DNA of 64,000 bases from Warburgia ugandensis (lineage: Eukaryota; Streptophyta; Magnoliopsida; Canellales; Canellaceae), in assembly GCA_035236585.1 (NCBI GenBank), contig CP141128.1:39042684-39106683 (forward strand). Reading direction: 5' to 3'. A program made the translations under genes and the position numbers. A model generated the notes under the pieces. That model was not told the origin of the DNA. It made no database searches and was given only the letters and a program-made list of their open reading frames with translations. Shown piece by piece: positions 1 through 10,654 of the stretch (positions within the stretch are counted from its first letter, which is position 1; the number at the start of each line of letters is the position of its first letter).

Positions 1-2477
1 ATGGAAACTAAACAAAAATAAGAAATGAAAACTAGGCAAAAACAAGAAACATGCAAAATGAAAAACTTTCCTAAAACATGCACTTTCTAAAATTAAAACT
101 TTCCTAAATTAACACTTTCCTAAACTAGAATTAGAAACTTTCTAAAGTTAGAACTTTCTAAAAAAAATTTAGGAAACTTTATAACACTAAAATAACATGC
201 AAAAACAAATAAATAATGAGATCTAACTAAATTTAATAAGAAATTAGAAACATGAATGTGAATGAAAACTACAATTAAAGAGAATTTCACTTCTTAAATC
301 CTAAAACTTCCTAAAGATGGAACTTTCTAAAATTCAAAAAGAAAACTTTCTAAACCTAAAATAAGATTAAAAAAAATGAATTAACTACTTCTAAAATTAA
401 ATTAAATAACTAACTTAACCAAGAATCTAAAAGGAATGGGATTTAGACCATTGCACATTGTTTATGGACTTTGTGCATGATTTTGGAGCCCTAAATATGG
501 TAAAATTTAATGCACCTACAATGAGTTACTATGAAGACTAACTATGGGATCTAAGAAACAACATGAAAATCTAAATGGGTATCTAAGGATTTAGGAAAAT
601 AACATGTTTTTTATGGCTAAAATTAAGGCACAAAGTTAAGGAAAAACTAATCTCTAGATATTGTTGCTTAAAAGTAGTTAATAAATCTTACATTAGAAAG
701 TTATTGAAACTATGAATTTCATGCAAGAAAATAACCCAAATCTTAAGTACTTTGATGAAACAAATAATCCATAAGAAGAAACTATCCAAAATTTCTGAAA
801 TTTGTACACTTTTCAACGGCCTAAAATTCTATTTAAACAACAGGAAAACTCCAACATAATTCTCACACTCTAAAGTATAATGACATGCAAAGAAAACCTA
901 GAAAGTAATTTGAGAAAAATAGAGGCTATGGATGAATTAACTAAGGGAAGATGGACTAAAACTAAGAGAAAAAGAGGATAAAAAACATGGAATTCAAGTG
1001 GGGAAATCAAGGATGTAAGGTAGATCTTCTCTTAGTTGTCACTACCAGAGAATAAATAACTTGAATCTTGATGGAATGACAAAGAAACTTATGGAATGGA
1101 GTGGAGAAGAAAGAGATTAAGGGCTATAAAGTAGCATGAATTATAAGGAGCAAAACAATGAAAACTTAAAGCAATGGAACAAAAGTAAAAATCTAAGTTA
1201 CTAATCTAAATCAAAGAGAAAATAAGCAAGAGAATAATAAGAAGACCAAAGGAAGAAAAGAACCAACAATATTTCAAAGTCCAGTAGCAATAAAATGGAA
1301 GGAAAGCTTGATTTCAAGGTGTGTCACCCACCTCTACTTAGAAAATTCATATGGAAGGGGAGAAAACATATGGAAAGTGTCCCTAGGGATAAGGTATTGA
1401 ATGAGAAAGGTTAGGTGAAAGATAAATTAGAAAGATGATGTCATAAACATGACATAAGAGAAAGATAAGAAGTATGAGCTGGCTGGTTTCTAATTTTGAG
1501 AAGGATATAGGTGTCTTCTCTTTTAAAAACAAAGTGGGGTGACATGGGAAAAATTGATTGGCTAAGTGGTTTTCTAGGAAATGGGGATTAGTTGGATGGT
1601 TAAGAAGGGAGTTTAGGAAGGTGGAAGAATTATGGAATGGTATGACTCTTGAATAGAAAGTCAAATTCGTGGTGGTCTTTGGTGATGAGGTGAAAAGTGA
1701 TAAAAACATGCAAGAAAGTGGGAAAAACATCAAAACTTGAAGGCTCTCATCCTATTGGTCCATATGCTAACTTATCCTAATAAGATTTTCCTTAATTATC
1801 TTCAAAATATCCCTTAAAATCTCATGGTTAATTCTCTTGAATCTCCTCCAATCCTAGCCTTCCATTTAGCTTAGCTTGATGGCTTACTTTGAAAGCTTCA
1901 TTGGCTAAGCTTCATGGCTGGCTTAGGAGGCTTTCTCAGCTTGTTTACTTGGCTTCAATCCTTGGCTTGTATGATTTGTCTTGAATTGTTTAGCTTGCCA
2001 CCTTCTTTCATGGCTTATATGACTAAGGTGGCTTAAGTGGCTTCCTTGCAAAGGTGGTGGAAATACATGGCTTACTTCATGGGCCCACTTTGGCCATCTT
2101 TAGCTACTTTAATCTCATCCATTGCTAGTCCATAAAATGATCTTGGCCTTTGGTTTACATTGAAGTGATAAATTTAAGGTTTTGACTTGATCCTTTGATC
2201 TTACTCTTCAATTTCATCCTGATCGATCTTGCCATTGGATCAACATCCTACTTCCTACAAAAGAAAAAAAAACCTAATTAAATCCTAGAACAAACTTGAT
2301 TAATCACACACTTAACTTGGATTAGCTTTTGAACCTATAAAATAACCAACTTTTGCTTTAGTAGGTCAAAAGTGCATGTGTTATGAATATTGGTCTAAAA
2401 GTCCTAATTTAATGTTATAAATTGTAACACATGGGTACTAATTGGGTGGTTTTTATGAAAAATTAAATAATTGTCAA
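1..2477 (-). repeat. Athila-type LTR, minus strand, cut by window edge (Ath-F)
   Basis: Read on the minus strand this is the same LTR as 18521-21238. It starts near 2477 (TGACAATT..., compare TGTGATAAG), continues through an ACCCAATTAG block and an irregular AAGCCA-rich block (about 1850-2100 on the plus strand), and ends off the window in many short AGGAAAGTTT-like units (1-380). The open frame at 1383-1733 on the minus strand lies inside non-coding LTR and resembles no protein I know. No primer site is visible next to the 2477 end, so solo or 5' status is open. Confidence 0.8.
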
Positions 2478-2750
2478 GTGGTATTAATTAAATAATAAAA
2501 GGTTAGATTTTGTTGCAACAAGTCAAATTAGCTCTTTGATCATGATATTGTATTAATAAGATCCAATAATATGTAACAATTGATATATGTAACACTGGAT
2601 CTAATTAAAAAATACATTGATTTCATTGTTCATGTGTTTGTTTATACTTGTAAAAAATGTGCTAATCAACATTGAATATCACAAAAAATTTGATTTCATT
2701 GTCTATTTATTTAAGATACTGTAATGTAGAAAAATTTATTATATACTTGA
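2478..2750. other. Unassigned AT-rich stretch
   Basis: About 270 bp of AT-rich DNA between the minus-strand Athila LTR and the first palindrome array. I see no coding potential and no match to the repeat families of the window. The left end of the CACTA-like element should lie here, but no CACTA terminus is visible. Confidence 0.5.
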
Positions 2751-2766
2751 ATTAAAACTATATTAA

Positions 2767-2926
2767 TTTTTAAAGTCATTTGCTGTAAATGACTTTAAAA
2801 CTAGGTGACTTTTAGAGTCATTTGTTGTAAATGACTTTAAAATTTTGGACTTTTAAAGTCGTTTATAGAAAACAACTTTAAAAGTAGGTGATTTTTAAAG
2901 TTGTTTGTTGTAAACAACTTTAAAAG
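2767..2926. repeat. Left palindrome array, four units
   Basis: Four imperfect palindromes at 2767-2800, 2810-2843, 2850-2884 and 2892-2926, about 42 bp apart. Each arm resembles TTTTAAAGTCGTTT or its decay products GTTGTTT and GTCATTT. The arm sequence is shared with the larger array at 5315-5860. Confidence 0.85.
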
Positions 2927-4765
2927 TCACCTGCTCCTACATAAGTGATCATCTTCCCCAACTTGACAGACACAAAAGGAGGAAACCCGATAGGCAAAAA
3001 TATAGAAGAAGAGGAAGAAGAAAGAGATTGAGAAGAGGGAGGAAAGAGAAAAGTGGGAAGTAGCTATTCTTGCCAAAGAGTGGCCTTGCTAACGGGAGAA
3101 GACCCAACACACCGGTGAGGAGAAAAAGAAGGGTTTTGGTGCTAGAGTTGGCAAGCCATTGACGGAGAAGACGACTACCTTGAATTAGATATCTGAGAGG
3201 ACCATCTCACTTGGCTTGAAGAGCCTAACTTATAGGTAAGATCCATGAAATCATAGATCTTGATTTGAGTAGTTCAAGTGTTTATTTCCATGCATCTCTT
3301 ATACTAAAGTAATTCTTTTGCTTCTTCATTTTATATTCTTTTGTTTATTTTTTATTTTCAATGTATATCTTGCTTGTAGTTTGTTGTTTTAATTATTACA
3401 AATATTTTTTTCAAGGACAATGATTTTTTGAAACTTATGCGTCCATATTTATGAACTTATCCTTTTTATAATTTGTATTTTCATGTCTCATTACAATTTT
3501 CCTCACGACAATTTGTCTTCTCCCCATGTTTATAGGCTTATTTAGGTTTCTTTGTTTTTATTCTGAGACTTGTTCATAGTTATGTTAGTTTAACCACTTT
3601 TAGTACACATGTGCTTGTCATTGTATGTGAAATAAGTTTCCACACATAATTCCAACAGTAACAAGAAAACTTGAAAACAAGCACATAGATGACAGATGAA
3701 ACTAATAAATAATGTTACTATAGGAGAAATGTAAGATCTTTTTCACTTGAAAAACAATATTCTTGATCCTCTAAATGGTTGTCCATAACACGTCACTTCT
3801 TCCTAAAAGTTCTATTATTCTTCCATCAATAAATCCCAAAAATAGTGATAGAAAATACTTCCACCACAAAAGAATGCCACAATCATGATCAAATTGATTG
3901 TCCATGGTCTCATAGGATTAGGGTCATAACTAGATGTATCATAGTTTAGTAAATCAAAGATGATTTTACTACATTAAGACTCATGCTCTGGTGATTCCAC
4001 TTTTCATTCTTTATTGTCTAAAAGTCTTACAGAACATTAAGAAACATGTTTGCTAGAACCTTTTCTCCATCTCCATGTGAATACAGATGATAGACCAGTT
4101 CTTGCCTAAAGATCTATTAATTGATGGTTCAAGGTGTACTACTCACAAGCTCACTATTTGAGCCTAAAGTTAAAGCAAACTAATTAAACAAGTCTTTCCC
4201 AAGACTATAGAGCCTACGAAGGAAGCGCATGATGGGTCAAAATCGGAGAAAATATCAGAGTAAGAAATATATTATTCTTTTAATAGGTAAGCTGGGATTA
4301 AAGTACATACAAAATTAAGGTTGGGTTACAAAGCCAAGACCAACTTAATAACAAGATCAACCCTGCCAGGAATCAATTTCTATAAGTACATGAGACGCTG
4401 ATCACTAACTAGATTTAATTATGTGCCAAGCCAAAAATCTAGAAAAGTGCTAGTGATAACTCAGCCTTAAGAAAGGTAAGACACTTTTTATAATCTTGTA
4501 TTTTCCCATAGTTTTTTATGTATCCAGCTAAAAGAATGTGACCTTTGTTGAATATGTTGTATTACAGGCTATTATGCTTTCTGATTGGGCAAACAAGAAG
4601 AGTTACTTTGAAGTAAACCTCAACAAAATACAAAGCAAATGGGCCAAGTATTTACTAAGTTTAAAGTAGAATACTTGAAGTAGCTACATGATTGTAAAAT
4701 ACATAATAAAGTATTTTTTCATTCACTTGTATGTGTTCTTTTAGTTTTCATTATTTTCTTTGAAT

Positions 4766-4786
4766 TATATATATATATATATATAT
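4766..4786. repeat. (TA)n microsatellite
   Basis: About ten uninterrupted TA units inside the CACTA-like interior. Confidence 0.95.
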
Positions 4787-5314
4787 TTCTTAAGCGACAA
4801 ATGAGTGGAAACTTAGACTATGGGAGTAAATGAATGTGAGAGTTGTAAGTGAAATAGATATGGGAGTTGGTTTTCAATATATTCATTTAATTATAACTTT
4901 TATGGGATGATGAATGAGGGTAACTTAGAGTGGAGTATGAGAATAAATAAGTATGGATGAAGTGAATTTGGAATTTGTAAGTGAAGTGAATGTGAGAGTT
5001 GGTTTTCAATATATTCATTGAATTATAACTATTATGACATGATGAATGAGGGTACTTTAGTGTTAAAGTAAATGCGAATGTGTATACATTTACAAATAAA
5101 GTGAATGTGTATTGTGGTCTCTCTCATGTTGTGGTTTCTCAAGATGGATGTGGATGCATAATGATGAATTTGGATGTTTTTACCTAATGTGGAAGTAAAT
5201 GTATGCTTGGTTTTCATGTGAATAAAGAATAAGATCATGAACAATATTGAATTGTATACAAGTGGTAGTGATCGGGATATCAGAAATGAAAAAAAAAAAA
5301 AAAGGAAAAAAGAA

Positions 5315-5860
5315 AAGATTTTTGAAGTCGTTTAGACCTAAACAACTTCAAAAATGGGCACTTTTTGAAGTTGTTTAGGCTAAACAACTTCAAAAGTCTT
5401 TTTATTGTATAGTTTTAAAGTTGTTTAGCCTTAAACAACTTCAAAAGTGCATACTTTTAAAGTTATTTAGCCCTAAATGACTTTAAAAATCTAGTACTTT
5501 TGAAGTCATTTAGCACAAATGGCTTCAAAACTATGGCACTTTTAGAGTACTTTTCAAGTCGTTTAGATATAAATGACTTCAAAAATACCATACTTTTGAA
5601 GTCGTTTATGTTAAACAACTTCAAAAGTACTCCAAAATGCCATAGTTTTGAAGTTGTTTATCATTAAACGACTTCAAAAGTATCATAGCTTTGAAGTCAT
5701 TTGTGCTAAATGACTTCAAAATTTTCACACTTTTGAAGTTGTTTACTTAAATGACTTCAAAAGTCCTTGATTTAAATTTGTTTGTCTAAACAACTTAAAA
5801 AAGTTATCGACTTTTGAAGTCGGCTCAATAAAAGTTGCTTTCTAACTAACTTCTATTATC
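5315..5860. repeat. Right palindrome array, about 11 units
   Basis: About eleven inverted-repeat units of roughly 40 bp. The consensus arm is TTTTGAAGTCGTTTA, then a 3-6 base loop, then the complementary arm. Central CpG sites have often become TpG or CpA. The array lies directly inside the CAGTAGTG terminus, the place expected for CACTA transposase-binding repeats. Confidence 0.85.
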
Positions 5861-5898
5861 ATCTTTTACTGACTTTAAAAGTCTCTTATGCAGTAGTG

Positions 5899-7834
5899 TT
5901 TCCAAATGGAGGATATTTATTGACTACTATGAAATTCTAAAAATGGGGATCATCTATTTCAATGTGGACCCATCAAATCTAAAATTTTGGTGGTCTACTA
6001 TGTTAATGTTATCACCACCCAAAATTTAAGGTGGAGAATGTATATAGAGTATTGCGAGATTCTGAAGTGGCATGAAAAGTTTCTCCGTTTCATTGTTAGA
6101 GTCAGGGAAAATTTTGGTTAACTAGTTTAATCTAGTACTAGGGTAGACTAGAGTAGTTATAAGATATGCCTAGTTGAAGATGTAAAACTTAGTGCTCACT
6201 GGAAGGCCTACAATTTTAGAGTCTCATTATCCTACAGTACCCATTTATCATATAAGTGTCCTAAATTTCAAAACATTGGGGACAATATTTCATTTAGGTT
6301 GGGGGTGTAGACATATATGAGATTTCTATGTTTTTCTTGATTTCTTGTAAAAAAGAAAAAAAAAATTTCAAATCTTTATTTAGTTTTTTAGAGTTTTTAG
6401 GTCAAAGTTCTTTTACTACGATGAGAATTAGATTGTTTAAAGATTACTATTTCCACTACTTTAACTCTTAATAGAAATGCATATGGTTAATTCTGCATTT
6501 TATTCATGCCCTAAAGTGTTTTATGAGAGTTAAATCTTGGAACACATTTACACACAATGCATAAGCCTAGATTAACATATAGTTATGACTTAGAAATGTT
6601 GAGAAAAATCATTGGAGACCTATATACCCAATGAGTATTAGAGACTTTCATTTTTTTAGGGTTATATATCTAATTCCATATTTTCTTCAATGATCATCAT
6701 TTTTGAAAGATCCAAGTCTCTTTGTTTTAGTCAAAATGACAAGAAATAAAAGGAGTACTAACTTTGTTTCTTGAATATTTATAGACTCGGATAGGTTTCA
6801 AGAAACCCAAGAAATGAGATAAGCCATCCTTGTTATAGCCTAGAGACATAAAGCCTACCCAGTATGTCATACCACTAGTTAGACCCTTTGAGCCTCTTGG
6901 TAAGCCTTTTCTTTTCAAGACCTTATTTACCTTAACCCAAGAAACCTAGTTAAAAATATCCATTACCTATGTTTCAAAATGAGTAGATATGGTAGAGAGA
7001 AAAAATTCCTTCTAAAGATATAAAGAAAAAGAGTATTATCATAAAAAGAAAAGAAAAGGTTATGGAAAGAGAAAGGAAAATATAGAAAACATATTCATTT
7101 TAGGGTATTTCGAAATAAAAGTTATCTAAAAAAATAAAATACATTTAAGACCTCTACTTAGGTTTGAAACTTCGTATTCTTATACCCTTCTTTTTAGAAC
7201 CTATCCTAAGCCTACTATTTTGTCCTATTTGAAGACCTATTGATCTTAGGTGGAACATAATCTTGATGAGGATATAAATAGTAAGGAATAAAGATCAAGT
7301 ATTTTTACTAGTCTTGGTAATGGCATCTATTCTAATGGATTACATTTCATTGTCTCATTTGTGCTTGAAAGAAATTATGTGAACCATCAGATTATTGGAC
7401 TTGGTCATATAGTGAGAGAAATTTTCTTGAGCCCTTCTTTGAGGGCTTTATTTTTGAGTGTATGCCAATGACAAATTGAGGTCAAGACATCTTTCCAAAG
7501 GAACAATAAGCATTTTTTTTATAAAAAAATCCTAACTTATGTAACTTATACACAGTACACTCCAAGAAGAAACTTGAATAAAATGGCCTTCGTATGTGGA
7601 TAACATGTGAAATTTCTCATTCATCTTTATTAAGTTGTTGAAGCATGTAGAGTACTAATGGATGAGAATTCTCTAAGATAAATTAAGTAACTTAGCTTAT
7701 GAAATTTTGTGGGTATACTCACTACAAAATTGTTGCATATGTTAAATGCAAGTACCTATGAAAATGACAGCCACTTCTGTTTTCATGAATTTTCACATGT
7801 TTTGCTTAGGAGTAGCAAAATTCTGGTTAGGGCT
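5899..7834 (+). mobile_element. Athila 3' internal region (Ath-A)
   Basis: Broken coding sequence at the start (about 5899-6130) aligns with 54180-54340 of Ath-E, sharing residues ILKW.EKFL.FIVRVR. The long untranslated Athila 3' region follows. It holds the marker around 6272-6320 (ACATTGGGGACAAT, then GTTGGGGGTGTAG), a conserved segment around 6480-6560, and a polypurine run just before the LTR at 7835. Four copies of this 3' region exist in the window (also 16840-18520, 45000-46779, 55512-57145). No complete gene is present. Confidence 0.75.
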
Positions 7835-8095
7835 TGTGATGATTTTTCAATTTTGTACAAAAATACCCAATTAGTAACCCATATGTTATAAAATATAGTG
7901 TTATTTCTAAGGTTTTTCTAAATTTTGTAATGCATTCATTTTTTACTTAATAATCTAAATGTTTGATATTTTGCAGGTTCAAAAGCTAATCCAGAGTAAG
8001 CATGTGAATCATTATTTTCTAGGATTTAATTAGCCTTTTCTTCACTTTTTTGTAGGAAGTGAGAAGATGATCTAACAACGTATATTGCGCTTCGT

Positions 8096-8190
8096 AGAGT
8101 TTTCTACAGGTCGCGCTACGTAGTTAGCCCACTAGGGGTGCAAGGGATAGCACACCCTATTGGTGGTGTGGGGGAAGGGCCCTTGGAAGA
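8096..8190. other. GC-richer segment unlike sister LTRs
   Basis: A short segment with CGCGCTACGTAG and a GGTGTGGGGG end replaces the usual LTR text between the AGATGATC and AATTGG blocks. Sister copies at 10880-11040, 18740-18900 and 50330-50450 lack it. It was considered as a tRNA-like fold, but no cloverleaf or B-box can be drawn. Confidence 0.4.
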
Positions 8191-9471
8191 AATTGGTAGA
8201 AAGCATAGCAATCAAAATAATCCATGCAAAATGTGATGAATTTCAACCATTTTGTATGAGAATTGGAGCCATGCATGACGTTTCCTAGTCCAAGTAGAAA
8301 ACCTAAGGAAGCCAAGCTATTCAAGCCTTAAAGCCACTTACGCCATCAAGGAAGGATCCATCAAAGTGAGCCATCAACCCATGGATGAATGCCACATGGA
8401 GCCACACTGTTTGAGCACCAATTTACATAACTATCCTATGTTAAGAGTGTGATTTTAGAGGGAGTTTGAGAGAGAATTGTAAAAGGTAAGATGATTATGC
8501 GTTAAGGAACCCATCAAGAGAGATAACCCCACTTTCCTAACTCATTTTATAGCCTTTCTCAACACATAAACTTAAGGTTCTACAATTTTACCCAGAAGAG
8601 GGACCACCTTCTTATAAGGTGATTCTTCCCCCTTATTTGGATGCTTATTAAGTGGTTTCATAAATAGGAAACCCCTAGATCTATCTCCATTCAAAGCATA
8701 TCAAAACACTAAGCTTTCCTCTTTTCTTTTCCTTACATTTTTTCTCTTTTCATCTCTCCATTGTAGCCAATAACCATTCAATTAGGGGGAGTGGAATTCC
8801 ACCCACCTTCTTAAGAAAAAAAACACCTTCCCTCCTTTCCTAAGTTGGAAACTAGCCATGCCATCTCTTATGTCATCCTTGATTACATCATCTTCCACAT
8901 AACTTTCCTCCTTCACTCTTTAGCTAACATTCCCACTTGAGACCATAGATCTAGATCCACTTTCTTTGCTTAGAATGTGCCTCATTCAAAGAGGAAACAA
9001 TTCATCTATAAATACTGATGGATTCCACATTTTTCCCTAAGTAGAGGTTGGGTGAGACAACGTTGAAACATTGCACTCCTTGCTTGGTTATATTTGGAGC
9101 TAGACTTTGGCATTCTTTTATGCTTTTCTTCCTTTGGATTTCTAGTTATTTGTCTTGTTAATTTCTCTACAACTTAGGTTAGTAGTTTGCTTTCATTATT
9201 TTAGTTTCATTGCCTTAGTTTTTCATTGTTTGCTTCCTAATTCTTCACTCATCCTTCCACTTATCTTTCCCTCTTTTCCTTGCTTTAGTTTCATTAGCTT
9301 TTCTTGCTCATTTACTAAAGATTTAGTTAGTTCTTCTCTAAGTGACAACCAAAAGGAGAAATAGATTGCATCCTTTCCTTCCCTCTTAGGAATTTTATGT
9401 TTTTCTCCTTTAGTTCCACTTAGTTTTAGGCATTTTTTTCATAGTTAGATCATCCTATTAGCCATCCTTTC

Positions 9472-9487
9472 TCTTGAATTTCTTTCT
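9472..9487. repeat. Left copy of 16-bp target-site duplication
   Basis: TCTTGAATTTCTTTCT, identical to 9949-9964. Confidence 0.9.
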
Positions 9488-9948
9488 CATTAGACACTGA
9501 TTATGAGGATTCAAAATGCAGTCCCAAAGAGAGATGGAGTCATCTGGTTGAAACATGACTTGGGACATGTTTCTTGATGAGTAGCTCTACATCATTTATT
9601 GGGATGTTCGCAAGCAAGCCTCTAGGCAACAGGAAATGAGAGATCTTCCATAAGTCTAACTTTTGCATGATTATTCTAATGCGATCCTTTTCGTAAGAGT
9701 TCGTTACCCTGATGGAGTCCTTAGTCCCCCATCCGCTATCCAAAGTTCAAAGTCTGACTAGTCGCAAGTCAAAAATCAGAAGGCAAGTCGTCCCTAGTTG
9801 CAGAAGCCTTTGATTGGTAGGGGTGGGAAGGCTAGCATTACTAATTTAAAGCTAGAGCTGCTTACGGACACAAGAGCCATTCCATTCAGGACCCTCACGA
9901 GTACCTTCATTCCATTACCTTGATTGGCTGAAGGTGCACCATCTTTTG
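9488..9948 (-). mobile_element. 461-bp insertion of unknown type with 16-bp target duplication
   Basis: Flanked by a perfect 16-bp direct repeat, TCTTGAATTTCTTTCT, at 9472-9487 and 9949-9964. In sister LTRs the same place has a single copy of similar text. The insert has no terminal inverted repeat, no TG...CA ends and no poly(A) tail. On the minus strand two short frames (about 66 codons each, 9540-9743 and 9794-9994) include a stretch with KISHFLLPRG and NIPINDVELLIKKHVPS. That is faintly like a retrotransposon gag, but I do not recognise it with confidence. A duplication this long fits target-primed (LINE-type) insertion better than DNA transposons. Confidence 0.75.
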
Positions 9949-9964
9949 TCTTGAATTTCTTTCT
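9949..9964. repeat. Right copy of 16-bp target-site duplication
   Basis: TCTTGAATTTCTTTCT, identical to 9472-9487. Confidence 0.9.
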
Positions 9965-10014
9965 AGGTTTTCTTTGCATGTCATCATACTTCAATTTATG
10001 AGCATTAGATTGTT

Positions 10015-10015
<1 letters not shown>

Positions 10016-10052
<37 letters not shown>
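10016..10052. repeat. (TA)n followed by poly(T)
   Basis: About 12 TA units then 13 T, inside the Athila LTR. Sister LTRs lack it. Confidence 0.95.
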
Positions 10053-10654
10053 GAGCTTAGTGCACAATTTTCAAATTTATAGACTTATTTACTACACAGA
10101 ATTTTGATGTAATTTGGCATGAATTCAATAAAATTCTTTGAGGATTCTTATTATTGAATGTTTCCATTATCAAAGTACTTTAGATCTAGAATTTTTCTTC
10201 TTAATCTTTATGCTTTGTTTCCAGTCCTCTAAGCATCTTAATTGCTTGAATCCATAGGAACCCATTTGGCTTTTTAGGTTGTTTATCAAGTCTACTACTT
10301 AGCTTGGTGTTACTTTGCATTTAATAATCAAATCTATTCATCTTTCAACCTATGAATCATGCACACATTCCATTGATCATGTTCATGGTACTAAGTTACT
10401 TTCCTCTTTGATTCTTAGTTGATTTAGTTGTTTAATATTTTTTTGAAAGTTGTTAATTAGTTTTCTTGTATCTTAGTTTTGGTTTATGATGATTCAATAT
10501 TAGAAAGTTCCTTGTTTAGGAAAGTTTCCTTTATAGTAGTTTCCTTAAGTTATTTGCTTAGTTTAATTCATGCTTATTTTGCATAGTTTCTTTTCTTAAT
10601 TACATGTTAGTTATGGAAGTTTACATTTTCATTTTTTAGTTTTAATTTTAGAAA

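Larger units (their letters stand above)
2750..5898. mobile_element. CACTA (En/Spm)-like DNA transposon remnant, non-autonomous
   Basis: Two arrays of short palindromes (2767-2926 and 5315-5860) bracket about 2.4 kb of unique DNA, and the right edge ends CAGTAGTG at 5891-5898, the complement of a CACTACTG terminus. CACTA elements are known for such subterminal repeats and for 13-bp or so CACTA termini. The interior has no long open frame. A purine-rich segment at 2940-3230 followed by GTAAG near 3236 could be an exon with a donor site, but that is inference. The right flank (5899 on) is Athila 3' sequence, so the element sits inside Ath-A. The left terminus and the 3-bp duplication were not found, so the left end is probably lost. 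Confidence 0.55.
7835..10654 (+). repeat. Athila LTR, first part (Ath-A 3' LTR), interrupted
   Basis: Begins TGTGATGA directly after a polypurine tract and follows the family LTR in order. It carries the 461-bp insertion at 9488-9948 and is broken at about 10654, where Ath-B begins. The missing last 210 bp of this LTR appear beyond Ath-B at 21239-21450. Open frames at 7709-7891 and 9155-9364 are LTR sequence, not genes. Confidence 0.8.

Noticed and set aside
1383..1733. 116-codon minus-strand frame
   Set aside because: Inside Athila LTR; sister LTRs do not keep it open and it has no known motif.
2941..4700. Host gene with exons (purine-rich segment, GTAAG at 3236, CAG-like acceptor near 4568)
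   Set aside because: Splice-like sites are too weak and no frame longer than a few tens of codons continues across them; kept only as possible CACTA interior.
5315..5860. CRISPR-like array
   Set aside because: Units are palindromes with no unique spacers of constant length, in a plant transposon context.
8096..8190. tRNA or tRNA-derived SINE
   Set aside because: No cloverleaf and no convincing A-box or B-box.
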